From positions 2,899,501-2,963,500 of the forward strand of contig NZ_CP142850.1 in the NCBI RefSeq assembly GCF_036287235.1: a stretch of 64,000 bases of DNA, read 5' to 3'. Source of the stretch: Exiguobacterium sp. 9-2. GTDB taxonomy: Bacteria; Bacillota; Bacilli; Exiguobacteriales; Exiguobacteriaceae. A program made the position numbers and the translations under genes. Each line of letters begins with the position of its first letter. The first letter of the stretch is position 1. The notes beneath the pieces were generated by a model. That model did not search any database. It was given only the letters and a program-made list of their open reading frames with translations, and was not told the DNA's origin. Of this stretch, positions 9,223 to 17,255 are shown one piece after another.

Positions 9223-9596
9223 CGCAAACCCTCCTCATACCGACGTGTGATGTCTTCCATCCGTTTACGGTTGACGCCCCAGTCAGAGTATCCGACGCGT
9301 GATGCCGAACGGAAATGAATCACTTGTGCGGCTTCATCGAAGTAAAATTCGACGTCATCCTTGAAGCGAAAGACTTTACTCGTAAAGATGGCATGGATGT
9401 ATGTTCCTTCCTCCTTAACGATTTTTACTCGGTCGAGGCTTTGTAGAATACGTAAGAGGTGGAACTTCGAATCCGCAAGCGTTCCTTTGAACGGGAGCGG
9501 ACGCATTTTCATATCCTGTAGATCGGTTTGAGTAGATACCGCATTCGGTTTTCCGGAGAGCGGTTGAAGCGTACCATTTGAAACACCAAGTGCCAT
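9219..9596 (-). CDS. DUF1499 family protein
   Basis: This 125-residue protein shows the DUF1499 pattern: PNAVSTQ near the N-terminus, a central HAIFTSKVFRFKDDVEFYF block and the ending FRSASRVGYSDWGVNRKR. The family has no established biochemical role and is often found beside redox enzymes. A CGGAGGA site precedes ATG 9596. It is the first gene of an operon with the flavoprotein and DUF420 genes, with a four-base overlap into the former. The context hints at membrane redox or respiration, but this is inference. Confidence 0.85.
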   Translation of the reverse strand: MALGVSNGTLQPLSGKPNAVSTQTDLQDMKMRPLPFKGTLADSKFHLLRILQSLDRVKIVKEEGTYIHAIFTSKVFRFKDDVEFYFDEAAQVIHFRSASRVGYSDWGVNRKRMEDITRRYEEGLR

Positions 9597-9689
9597 GACT
9601 GATTCCTCCGTTTCCTATCATCTGATCCATTTCGTACTATAATCCACTTTACTTTACCAGTTTCTGTTTCACTCTGCCTGTCTGAGTGT

Positions 9690-11075
9690 TTACGCTTTCG
9701 TGACAGGGAGCAGAATCGTCGCGATGACGCCGCCTTCTGGCTGATTGTCGATGAATAGCTTGCCTTCATGTGCTTCAACAAGCTCTCGACAAATCGATAG
9801 CCCGAGTCCCGTTCCGCCCTTTCCTTTTTGCACTTGATAAAACTTTTCCGTGACATGACGTAGGTGTTCTTTCGGAATACCAGGTCCTTCGTCACTGAAA
9901 GAAAGGAATAACACACGCTCGGAACGAACGAGTCGAACCGTAATCGCTCCTCCAATTGGTGAAAAACGGATTGCATTATCAAGGAGGTTCAAGAAGACTT
10001 GTTTCAATCGGTTTTCGTCGTATAGACCAATGACTTGCGCCGGTAACTTTTGCACAATCTGAACATTTTTCTCTTCCAGCTTTTGACGTAGTTGCGCTGC
10101 GACGGTCTCGATGATTTCCGTTAAGTTGACTTCCTGACGGTATAGGACGAGACGACTCGTCTCGAGTTTTGAGAAATCGAGTAACTGTTCAACGAGCGAA
10201 ATTAAACGCTCCGTCTCTGAATGAATGATGCCCATCCCAAGCGACGCCTCTTCCGGCAACTGATCCTGTTCGACGAGTAACGTCTCACTCCAGCCTTTGA
10301 TCGATGTCAACGGTGTCCGTAACTCATGGGAGATACCCGAAATGAATTCATCTTTCAATGTTTCCTGTTGTTTGATCTGTTGCCCCATATAATTGATCGT
10401 CCGTGCTAGTTCTCCAAGTTCGAACGAATACTCCTCGTTCACCTTAACGTCGTAATGTTGTTTCGCGATTTGGTCCGACGCACCGATTACCTCTTGAATA
10501 GGTCGAACGATCGAAGACACCAGACGTGAGGAATAAATGAAGGCAAGTCCCCAAACTACTGTACCCAAGAGGACGATCGCTAAACAAATTTCAATCACAC
10601 GTCGGTCGATTCGTTCAAGCGATGTCGTATAACGGAGCGCTCCCGTCGTCTGACCGAATGACACGACAGGTTCCGTCACTTCCAGCAAATGCTCTCCCGT
10701 CGCCTCATCGTCATATCGTTTCGTGACGGTTTGACCCGCTCTTACTTGATTGACTGCTTCTCGCGTCAATTTACGTTGCGAAATGAACCCTGTCGAGGAA
10801 TAACGCGGAATGCCTGTCGCATCCAACACTTCGATTTCTGCATCTGGATAGGCATAAGAATCGAGTACATCATGAATCGTCGCTTCGGAATCCGTGTAAT
10901 CATAAGCGAGACCGCTATTTGCAAACAACACCGCACTCGCATTCGCATGACGTTTCAAGACATCCGTCACCGTCACGTAATAATAGTTATAGGTCACGAA
11001 CGAGAGAATCCCGATGACAAGTAGGACCGTCACCGTGATGATCGTCATGAACCGCATTAATATCTGGCGCTTCAT
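9690..11075 (-). CDS. Two-component sensor histidine kinase (HAMP type)
   Basis: This 461-residue kinase has a transmembrane helix at about 10-30, an extracytoplasmic sensor of about 130 residues, a second membrane helix around 160-180, HAMP (VRPIQEVIGASDQIA), HisKA with ISHELRTPL (His250), and HATPase_c with NRLKQVFLNLLDNAI, DEGPGIP and GGTGLGLSICRE. It resembles the PhoR/WalK/ResE class. It overlaps the response regulator gene by four bases, so it is the cognate partner. The preceding lipoprotein gene probably belongs to the same transcript and may feed the sensor, though this is a guess. Confidence 0.92.
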   Translation of the reverse strand: MKRQILMRFMTIITVTVLLVIGILSFVTYNYYYVTVTDVLKRHANASAVLFANSGLAYDYTDSEATIHDVLDSYAYPDAEIEVLDATGIPRYSSTGFISQRKLTREAVNQVRAGQTVTKRYDDEATGEHLLEVTEPVVSFGQTTGALRYTTSLERIDRRVIEICLAIVLLGTVVWGLAFIYSSRLVSSIVRPIQEVIGASDQIAKQHYDVKVNEEYSFELGELARTINYMGQQIKQQETLKDEFISGISHELRTPLTSIKGWSETLLVEQDQLPEEASLGMGIIHSETERLISLVEQLLDFSKLETSRLVLYRQEVNLTEIIETVAAQLRQKLEEKNVQIVQKLPAQVIGLYDENRLKQVFLNLLDNAIRFSPIGGAITVRLVRSERVLFLSFSDEGPGIPKEHLRHVTEKFYQVQKGKGGTGLGLSICRELVEAHEGKLFIDNQPEGGVIATILLPVTKA

Positions 11076-11764
11076 TCTTCGTTACGCCACTTGTATCCAT
11101 GTCCCCACAGTGTCTCGATAAACTTCGGTTCCGCTGGATTTTCTTCGATTTTTTGACGAAGACGGCGAATGTTGACATCGACTGTCTTTCGATCGCCGAA
11201 ATAGTTCTCGCCCCATACCGCATCGAGTAGTTCATCTCGCGACATGACTTGATCCTCATTTTTAATGAAATGACAAAGTAAATCATATTCAGTCGGCGTC
11301 ACTTCGACGTCAATGCCGTCTTTTTGGACACGCTTCGCTCCTAAATCAATTCGGAACGGTCCAGAAACAAGTTCACGCGGCTGTTTTCTGCGGCGTAATG
11401 TCTCTACCCGTCGTAACAGCGACTGGATACGTGCGAGTAATTCTGCTGGACTGAACGGCTTCGCGATGTAGTCATCCGCCCCTACGCTTAGTCCCATGAC
11501 TTTATCTTCTTCTCGCGTCCGTGCCGTCAGCATGATGATCCCGACCACTTCATCCTTCGCCCGCGCCTGTTCACAGACAGCGAAACCATCGACTTCCGGC
11601 ATCATGATATCCAGTAACAGAATATCAAAGGTTTGTTGATCAAATTGCGCGAGTGCCTCTTTTCCGTTTTCCGCTTCAATGACGTCATAGCCTGCCCGTT
11701 TCAAATTGATGACGATGAAACTGCGAATCGCGTGTTCATCCTCGGCTACTAGTATTTTGGTCAT
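11072..11764 (-). CDS. OmpR/PhoB-family response regulator
   Basis: This 230-residue regulator has a receiver domain with the acidic pocket (AEDE, 7-10), the phospho-acceptor Asp52 in LLLDIMMPEVDG, and the Thr/Lys switch residues (MLTART, AKPFSPAELLAR). The C-terminal winged helix (about 130-228) has the typical TPTEYDLLCHF and DVNIRRLRQKIE segments. It binds DNA as a dimer when phosphorylated, most likely by the kinase encoded immediately downstream. GGGGGAG lies six bases before ATG 11764. The target genes cannot be read from the window. Confidence 0.93.
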   Translation of the reverse strand: MTKILVAEDEHAIRSFIVINLKRAGYDVIEAENGKEALAQFDQQTFDILLLDIMMPEVDGFAVCEQARAKDEVVGIIMLTARTREEDKVMGLSVGADDYIAKPFSPAELLARIQSLLRRVETLRRRKQPRELVSGPFRIDLGAKRVQKDGIDVEVTPTEYDLLCHFIKNEDQVMSRDELLDAVWGENYFGDRKTVDVNIRRLRQKIEENPAEPKFIETLWGHGYKWRNEE

Positions 11765-11784
11765 TCTTTTCTCCCCCTGATTCT

Positions 11785-13044
11785 TTATTCCACGAGTGTG
11801 ACACGATTGACGAACATTTCATAATCCTTCGTCGCATCGATCACATAGACATAATCGATGCCCTCTTTAATTTTTCGTTTTTGGTCACTAGCAATGTATT
11901 GATTCTTTGGAATGATCTCTAATTCAAAATCAACCTGCTTCGTATCCCGATTGATGAAACGAACGCGATTTTCACGTTTTTCGATCGTTTCCCGTGTCGC
12001 CCAATTGGCCGGGAAACGCATAACGAAATTGTATTCCTGATCAATGTACTGCTCTTCCCGTAGTTCGAATCCACTCTCAAGAAATGGCGGATTGTCCGAT
12101 CCATTCCATGTGTAGTACGCGGTGATACGTGGTTTCGGCTCACCTTCACGCCCTTCACTACCGCCCGGCGTATATTGATGACCGAACTCGACGATTCCGT
12201 CTTGATCGACATCCTTCGGAAACGTATACATCGGTTCAACGATCTCATCGACTTGACCGAAGCGCACTTGTTCCAACGTATCGTTCGCTAAACGGAATAA
12301 TGCGATGTGCATCTTAGCATCACGTGTATAAGAGACAATCAAGCCTTTATTGCGCGCAGCATTGATCGTATCGACTTCAAATAAATCATGTTCTGCGAAT
12401 AAATCGCCATCTTTTGTCGCTAGCGTCGTCTCTTGACGCTTTTTCGACAAGATATCCTTATAATAGATCAAACGAGATGGACTTCCCTTTTGTAGAAGCA
12501 CCATATCTCGCTCGCGATCTTGATTCAAATCATCCACCGACAGGCGGTCATACCGATCCACCTTCGTGACATCTCGTTGCTTCGACAACAGCTGTTCAAT
12601 GATATATAACGTGTTTTCACCATAACTGGTAATCCCGATGACTAAATGGTTTTGTTTATGTTGCGCGTCAGATACGACTTCGAGTCGATCGATGGCTCGC
12701 CCATCAGCAACTGTCTGCCGTGTCACAAGTCGCCATTTTTCACCTTGTCGTTCATGAACGAGAAGATGAATCGTGAAACGTCCATCCTGCTCACTACGGT
12801 AGAAGGTGATCGCCTCATCCTTACCGTTTCGATCTAAATCAACGAGTTCGTATAGACGGGATACTGCTTGATTTCGTGGCGCCACGATTTCTGCCTGTTT
12901 CGGCAAATCGCGGTCAATCCGCTCTTTCAACGACTGCTCCCATGCCGGAAGGGACGGATGTTGGAGTAGAGAGGCGGGATGCGGAAACATCGTACTGCAT
13001 CCTGCTAATAATAGACTTGATATGATCATGAAGAGATATTTCAT
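11785..13044 (-). CDS. Predicted surface lipoprotein
   Basis: This 419-residue protein has a lipoprotein signal peptide: MKYLFMIISSLLLAGC, with Cys16 as the lipid-modified residue. Upstream in-frame codons exist to 13089, but the AAAGGAT site and the lipobox position support ATG 13044. The mature part contains FG-GAP/VCBS-like calcium-loop-type segments (DLDRNGKDEAITFY, DDLNQDRERDMVLL, DVDQDGIVEFG), suggesting a beta-propeller. The exact family is not recognised. It lies 20 bases upstream of the response regulator gene, so it likely forms one operon with the two-component system and may modulate envelope sensing. Confidence 0.8.
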   Translation of the reverse strand: MKYLFMIISSLLLAGCSTMFPHPASLLQHPSLPAWEQSLKERIDRDLPKQAEIVAPRNQAVSRLYELVDLDRNGKDEAITFYRSEQDGRFTIHLLVHERQGEKWRLVTRQTVADGRAIDRLEVVSDAQHKQNHLVIGITSYGENTLYIIEQLLSKQRDVTKVDRYDRLSVDDLNQDRERDMVLLQKGSPSRLIYYKDILSKKRQETTLATKDGDLFAEHDLFEVDTINAARNKGLIVSYTRDAKMHIALFRLANDTLEQVRFGQVDEIVEPMYTFPKDVDQDGIVEFGHQYTPGGSEGREGEPKPRITAYYTWNGSDNPPFLESGFELREEQYIDQEYNFVMRFPANWATRETIEKRENRVRFINRDTKQVDFELEIIPKNQYIASDQKRKIKEGIDYVYVIDATKDYEMFVNRVTLVE

Positions 13045-13168
13045 AAAGTTGGAATCCTTTCCGTACGGGCTCTGTTTCCACTTTATCATACTCTCTCAAT
13101 GGAGAGTATATTGTCGAATGGGACACAAGTTGTTACGATATACAGATAATTGAAAGGGGTTTGAATGT

Positions 13169-13999
13169 ATGACGTACAAAATGATTGTTCTCGATTTAGA
13201 TGATACCTTGTTGACAAGTGATCATACGATTTCACCACGTACGAAAGAAGCCTTACTTGCTGCGCAACGTCGTGGGAAGAAAGTCGTTCTTGCAAGCGGT
13301 CGTCCGACATATGCGATGCTTGATCTTGCAGAAGAACTAGAACTCGCACGATACGGAAGCTACATCCTGAGCTTCAACGGAGCTTCGATCATCGATTGCA
13401 AAACGAACGAATCACTTTTCCTCAGTACCCTCTCTCCGGAGACGGTCCATCGTCTTTATGATGTAAGTAAACGGGAGGATGTCTACATTCACACGTATGT
13501 CGGACATGAGATTCTGACAGAACAACCGAACGAGTATACGACACTCGAAGGACAATTGACTGGTATGGACGTCATTCCCGTCGCTGATTTTAAAACAGCG
13601 ATTCAAACACCTGTCGTCAAGTGTTTAATGATGGCAGAAGAGACACACCTCGCGCGGGTCGAGCAGACGCTTCAACAAGAGCTTGCAGGGGAACTCGCGG
13701 TTGCTCGCTCAAAGCCATTTTTCCTTGAATTCACGGAAGACGGTGTCACAAAAGGCACAAGCCTTGCCTTACTGTCTGAGAAGCTTGGTATCGCTCAGGA
13801 AGAAGTCATTGCTTGTGGAGACGGCAACAACGATCTATCGATGATCGAATGGGCAGGTCTTGGCGTCGCGATGGCGAATGCAGCCGATACCGTTAAAGAA
13901 AAAGCCCAGTATATGACCGCTTCGAACGATGAAGATGGTGTCGCCCTCGTCGTCGAAAAGTTCATGATGGATGAAGAACCGACTATCTCAAGTCACTAA
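13169..13999 (+). CDS. Cof-type HAD-IIB family phosphatase
   Basis: This 276-residue protein has HAD motif I DLDDTLL (nucleophile Asp9, general acid Asp11), motif II in VVLASGRP, a IIB-type cap domain in the middle, the motif III lysine, and motif IV GDGNNDLSMI. Cof-type members such as YidA and YwpJ dephosphorylate sugar phosphates, phosphorylated vitamins or other small metabolites; the substrate cannot be predicted. GAAAGGGG precedes ATG 13169. It stands alone between the divergent lipoprotein operon and a terminator. Confidence 0.92.
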   Translation: MTYKMIVLDLDDTLLTSDHTISPRTKEALLAAQRRGKKVVLASGRPTYAMLDLAEELELARYGSYILSFNGASIIDCKTNESLFLSTLSPETVHRLYDVSKREDVYIHTYVGHEILTEQPNEYTTLEGQLTGMDVIPVADFKTAIQTPVVKCLMMAEETHLARVEQTLQQELAGELAVARSKPFFLEFTEDGVTKGTSLALLSEKLGIAQEEVIACGDGNNDLSMIEWAGLGVAMANAADTVKEKAQYMTASNDEDGVALVVEKFMMDEEPTISSH

Positions 14000-14008
14000 G
14001 TAACTCAA

Positions 14009-14047
14009 AAAAGCGTGTGTTCCGCATTCAACGGAACACACGCTTTT
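14009..14047. terminator. Bidirectional intrinsic terminator
   Basis: A perfect 16-bp stem, 14009-14024 with 14032-14047 (core GCGTGTGTTCCG), has A- and T-runs at the ends. It is shared by the HAD phosphatase gene and the convergent ung. Confidence 0.92.
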
Positions 14048-14050
14048 GAT

Positions 14051-14710
14051 TTACGATAAACACCAGTCAATTGGCTCTCTTCCCTGCTCTTTCAGCCAAG
14101 CATTCGTTTGCGAATAAGGTTTGCTACCGAAAAATCCTCGGCTCGCTGATAAGGGACTTGGATGAACGGCCTCGAGAACAAGATGACGATTCGTATCAAT
14201 CAGCACCTTTTTACTCTTCGCATGATTTCCCCATAGGATGAACACGATCGGTTGTGTCTGTGTTCCTAGGACTTCAATGACCCGATCCGTGAATGATGCC
14301 CAGCCTTTTTTAGCATGCGATCCCGCTTTTCCTTCTTCAACCGTGAGCGACGTATTCAGTAAAAAGACACCTTGTCGTGACCAAGCTTCGAGATTTCCGG
14401 ATGTCGGAGCCGGACAACCGATATCCGCGACGAGTTCCTTATACATGTTTCGAAGGGACGGCGGGATCGGAACTCCGTCATGGACAGAAAAGCTGAGTCC
14501 GTTCGCTTGTCGTGGACCATGGTAGGGATCTTGTCCTAAAATGACGCACCGGACGTCTTCCGGTGCGACCGCATCAAACGCATGAAAGATCCGCTCTTTC
14601 GGAGGATAGACGGTCGTCGTTTGATAGGCTTCCTTCAAAAAAGCCCACAATTCCTGAAAATAAGGTTTTTCCTTTTCTTCTTTTAACACCGTTTGCCAAG
14701 ATGGATGCAC
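14051..14710 (-). CDS. ung: Uracil-DNA glycosylase
   Basis: This family 1 UDG (219 residues) excises uracil from DNA as the first step of base excision repair. The water-activating loop LGQDPYHG (Asp61), the uracil-contact block GLSFSV, the NTSLTVEEG segment, ILWGNHAK, and the minor-groove intercalation loop HPSPLSASRGFFG are all present. A TTG at 14737 would add nine residues, but AAGGAG lies within that stretch; GTG 14710 is nine bases after it and aligns with the family N-terminus, so I place the start there. An out-of-frame ATG overlaps it by two bases. Confidence 0.96.
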   Translation of the reverse strand: MHPSWQTVLKEEKEKPYFQELWAFLKEAYQTTTVYPPKERIFHAFDAVAPEDVRCVILGQDPYHGPRQANGLSFSVHDGVPIPPSLRNMYKELVADIGCPAPTSGNLEAWSRQGVFLLNTSLTVEEGKAGSHAKKGWASFTDRVIEVLGTQTQPIVFILWGNHAKSKKVLIDTNRHLVLEAVHPSPLSASRGFFGSKPYSQTNAWLKEQGREPIDWCLS

Positions 14711-14790
14711 ATGGATCCGCTCCTTTTTCAGTCTCAAGTCGCTGTTCGTACGTCTTGATTCTGCTATGATGGATGATGAGGTGGGAAACT

Positions 14791-15516
14791 ATGATTCAGA
14801 CAAAACAATTATTTGGACTACCATTCGTCGATGCGACACCTTCGCAATGGTATACCCATATTAAAACAATCTTACACGACCGCGGAAAAGCCTTTCTTGT
14901 CACGGCGAATCCTGAGCTCGTGTTGCGTGCATTGCGCGAACCTTCTTACGAAGCCATTTTACGGCAGGCGACGTTTATCACACCAGATGGAATTGGTGTG
15001 ACCGCTGCCAGTAAACGAATGGGAGCGCCCCTCACTGCGACATTGCCAGGGATCGAGACGGCACGTGAACTATTGCGGACGGCAGATGCACTGAAGAAGC
15101 GTGTATTTTTGCTTGGTGGACGCCCGGAAGTTATGAAATCGTTGATCCATCAGTTATCGATTCGTTTTCCGAACATCCGCTTCGTCGGAACGTTTCACGG
15201 TTTTGGAAAGACAGAGGAAGCAACGCAAGCGATCGCAGAAGCACAAGCTGATCTTATCCTCGTCGCACTCGGTGCGCCAAAACAGGAGGAATGGATCGCT
15301 TCTGTTTATGATCAAGTCGATCACGGCATCTTCATCGGTGTCGGTGGTGCATTCGATGTCTGGTCCGGACATAGTAAGCGTGCTCCAAAATTATTCCGTC
15401 GCCTCAAGCTAGAGTGGCTCTATCGTATCTCGACGCATCCCCGCGGCTTTGAGAAATTAAAAGATTTGTTGCTCTTCCTGACGCTTGTGCTTCGCAAAAA
15501 ATCAACGCTCTCTTAA
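14791..15516 (+). CDS. tagA: WecG/TagA/CpsF-family glycosyltransferase
   Basis: This 241-residue GT26 enzyme shows VTANPELVLRAL, TPDGIGV (with the catalytic-base Asp), LLGGRPEVM, ALGAPKQEEWI and GVGGAFDVWSG, all signatures of TagA. TagA adds ManNAc to GlcNAc-pyrophosphoryl-undecaprenol, the first committed step of the wall teichoic acid linkage unit, at the inner membrane face. In-frame upstream codons are ignored because GAGGTGGG fits ATG 14791. No other tag genes are adjacent, so a capsule or other secondary-polymer role is possible; the symbol is tentative. Confidence 0.85.
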   Translation: MIQTKQLFGLPFVDATPSQWYTHIKTILHDRGKAFLVTANPELVLRALREPSYEAILRQATFITPDGIGVTAASKRMGAPLTATLPGIETARELLRTADALKKRVFLLGGRPEVMKSLIHQLSIRFPNIRFVGTFHGFGKTEEATQAIAEAQADLILVALGAPKQEEWIASVYDQVDHGIFIGVGGAFDVWSGHSKRAPKLFRRLKLEWLYRISTHPRGFEKLKDLLLFLTLVLRKKSTLS

Positions 15517-15530
15517 CTCAATACAAATAC

Positions 15531-15563
15531 AAAAAGGCTCCCGACACGGCGGGAGCCTTTTTT
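15531..15563. terminator. Bidirectional intrinsic terminator
   Basis: GGCTCCCG (15536-15543) pairs with CGGGAGCC (15550-15557), with AAAAA before and TTTTTT after. It separates the tagA-like gene from the convergent azoR. Confidence 0.92.
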
Positions 15564-15572
15564 ACGCTTATC

Positions 15573-16205
15573 TTATGCGTTGACAGTCGAGAATGAACGA
15601 CCGAGTTCTTTCGCTTTTGCGATTGCTGCTTCTTTGATTTCTTCTGCTTTTTCTGGGTTCATCGCCATACCTTCGATGAAGAGGGCATCGTAGTCTGTTA
15701 CACCAGTGAAAGCAAGTGCTTGACGGAGGTAGTCATCACCGAAGTTAAGACCAGATCCTGTGTACACGCCACCTGTCGCTTGGATGTGGAGTGCTTTTTT
15801 GCCTTCCATCAAACCTTTAGGACCTTCTGCAGTGTAAGCGAATGTTTTACCTGCAAGAAGTACGCTGTCGATGTACATTTTGAGACGTGCTGGGAAAGAG
15901 AAGTTCCACATTGGTGTGACGAAGACATACTCATCTGCTTCCATGTATTGTTCGAGATGTTTTGTCATCGTACCAACTTTTGCGATCTCCACTTCTGTTA
16001 ATTCTTCGCCTGTTGCGAATTTGCCCCATGCGCTTAACACGTCTGTGTCGATTTCTTGGACTGTTTCGTTATATAGGTCAAGAACTTCTACTTCAGCTGA
16101 AGGATTCGCTGCTTTATAGCTTTCGAGGAATGCTTCACCGACTTGAAGGCTGAAAGAGTGTTCTGTAGCTTTTGGGTTAACAGTTACATAAAGTAATTTA
16201 GTCAT
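15573..16205 (-). CDS. azoR: FMN-dependent NADH-azoreductase
   Basis: This 210-residue flavodoxin-fold enzyme of the AzoR/NQO family has the N-terminal VTVNPKATEHSFSLQVGEAF phosphate-binding loop, PMWNFSFPARLK for FMN binding, and TGGVYTGSG near the active site. It reduces quinones and azo compounds by two-electron transfer from NADH and protects against electrophile stress. The gene has its own strong promoter (16246-16274). It lies downstream of, and on the same strand as, a MarR gene of the MhqR type but is separated from it by a terminator. Confidence 0.93.
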   Translation of the reverse strand: MTKLLYVTVNPKATEHSFSLQVGEAFLESYKAANPSAEVEVLDLYNETVQEIDTDVLSAWGKFATGEELTEVEIAKVGTMTKHLEQYMEADEYVFVTPMWNFSFPARLKMYIDSVLLAGKTFAYTAEGPKGLMEGKKALHIQATGGVYTGSGLNFGDDYLRQALAFTGVTDYDALFIEGMAMNPEKAEEIKEAAIAKAKELGRSFSTVNA

Positions 16206-16245
16206 TATTATTTCTCCCTTTTATTTAAAGTAAATTCTGTAACTA

Positions 16246-16274
16246 AACATACCAACCACCTTTTCGTTTGTCAA
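16246..16274 (-). promoter_or_regulatory. Sigma-A promoter of azoR
   Basis: Read on the minus strand, TTGACA (16269-16274) and TATGTT (16246-16251) are spaced exactly 17 bases apart, 40 bases before the azoR start. AACTAA and TTAGTT half-sites flank it as a loose inverted repeat, which could be an operator. Confidence 0.75.
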
Positions 16275-16295
16275 TTAGTTTGACTTCTGATTGTA

Positions 16296-16330
16296 GAAAA
16301 AAAGCTCAAGTCCGTGACTTGAGCCTTTTC
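16296..16330 (-). terminator. Intrinsic terminator of the MarR gene
   Basis: The GCTCAAGTC/GACTTGAGC stem (16304-16312 with 16316-16324) is followed on the minus strand by a run of seven T residues. Confidence 0.88.
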
Positions 16331-16350
16331 CATCATATGAGTGCTAATCC

Positions 16351-16809
16351 TTATGCATTTTCGAGCGGCGTATAATGTTCGGCTCGTAAACCGATTCGTT
16401 TCAATTGATCAATCAACTGTTCCTTTTCCGACACTGACAAATCCTTGAACAAGTCTGCTAAAAAGGCTTCATGCTTCGGGAATGTCTCTTCCATCAGTTC
16501 GCGTCCAGCTTCCGTTAATGTTCCAAACGTGACACGACGATCCGTCGCACATGATTTTCGCGCAATCAATCCACGCTTTTCGAGTTTATCGACGACATAC
16601 GTCACACTGCCGCTCGTTAACAGAATTTTATCACCGATCTGTTGTAAAGGCGTATCCCCTTTGTGGTAAAGCAATTCCAGGACTCCGAATTCCGATAAAT
16701 TCAACTGATGTGTTTTGATGTCTGCCTTTACTTGCTCCGTCACCGCATGCATCGTCCGAGATAGAACAACGAGCATTTTTAATGCCAGCTTCGAGTCTGT
16801 CGATTCCAT
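16351..16809 (-). CDS. MarR-family regulator, MhqR-like
   Basis: This 152-residue winged-helix repressor has the recognition region LQQIGDKILLTSGSVTYVVDKLEKRG and a wing with DRRV. The segment LSEFGVLELLYHKGDTPLQ resembles Bacillus MhqR (YkvE), which represses azoreductase and thiol-dependent dioxygenase genes until quinones inactivate it. MhqR binds a palindrome containing ATCTCGAATTCGAGAT; a very similar perfect palindrome sits before the dioxygenase gene at 50231-50258 of this window. The gene is transcribed from a clear promoter (16845-16873). The assignment to MhqR is inference from sequence memory. Confidence 0.85.
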   Translation of the reverse strand: MESTDSKLALKMLVVLSRTMHAVTEQVKADIKTHQLNLSEFGVLELLYHKGDTPLQQIGDKILLTSGSVTYVVDKLEKRGLIARKSCATDRRVTFGTLTEAGRELMEETFPKHEAFLADLFKDLSVSEKEQLIDQLKRIGLRAEHYTPLENA

Positions 16810-16844
16810 TTTACGTTCGCCCCTCTTTGTGTTGTATCGTCACA

Positions 16845-16873
16845 ATCATAGACTTCTTTGTCTACTCGGTCAA
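16845..16873 (-). promoter_or_regulatory. Promoter of the MarR gene with inverted repeat
   Basis: On the minus strand, TTGACC (16868-16873) and TATGAT (16845-16850) are 17 bases apart. The inverted repeat TAGAC-N6-GTCTA (16849-16864) lies in the spacer and overlaps the -10 box, a good position for autorepression. Confidence 0.65.
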
Positions 16874-16924
16874 TTCTTGCTGAATTTTCTCAATCAATCC
16901 ATTGCTCAAAAATAGTTCTTGCCG

Positions 16925-16938
16925 TGAAACGCGTTTCA
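16925..16938. promoter_or_regulatory. Perfect palindrome, candidate LacI operator
   Basis: TGAAACGCGTTTCA is a perfect 14-bp palindrome 43 bases upstream of the small gene that shares an operon with a LacI repressor. Its symmetric form suits LacI-family autoregulation. Confidence 0.55.
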
Positions 16939-16980
16939 TACCCTATCGTCTTGATATACACTAAAAAGGAGGTAATCATC

Positions 16981-17241
16981 ATGTCGATCCATACTCGGTT
17001 AACCCAGCTATTCAAGCGGAATGTTGCTTTTGAATGGGCGATTGAACAATTGCATACACCAGCAGGCTATTATTTGTGTCAACACACGTTGGTTGATCAA
17101 TATCCTGATTTGTCTCCTCAAGAAAAAACACGACTGCTCTCAAAAATCAATGAATTGGCTGAACAGACATCTCCATTCTCGGCTCCCGTCTCCCGACAGG
17201 ATTGGCGCCGACTTGAACAACGATTATCTCGCCAGACCTAA
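16981..17241 (+). CDS. Small hypothetical protein in LacI operon
   Basis: This is an 86-residue soluble protein with no recognised domain. The start is fixed by AAGGAGGT ten bases before ATG 16981; upstream codons to 16858 belong to the promoter region. It is rich in charged and Gln residues and looks helical (RLTQLFKRNVAFEWAIEQL, PQEKTRLLSKINELAEQ). It ends 14 bases before the LacI gene and is surely co-transcribed with it. It might be a cofactor or an unrelated passenger; I cannot assign a role. Confidence 0.7.
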   Translation: MSIHTRLTQLFKRNVAFEWAIEQLHTPAGYYLCQHTLVDQYPDLSPQEKTRLLSKINELAEQTSPFSAPVSRQDWRRLEQRLSRQT

Positions 17242-17255
17242 AGGAGGGATGCGCG

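Noticed and set aside
16206-16296. MhqR operator before azoR
   Set aside because: No ATCTTGAATTCAAGAT-like palindrome is present there, so direct control of azoR by the same site type is not supported.
16351-16809. MarR gene and azoR as one simple operon
   Set aside because: A good terminator (16296-16330) and a separate strong promoter (16246-16274) lie between them.
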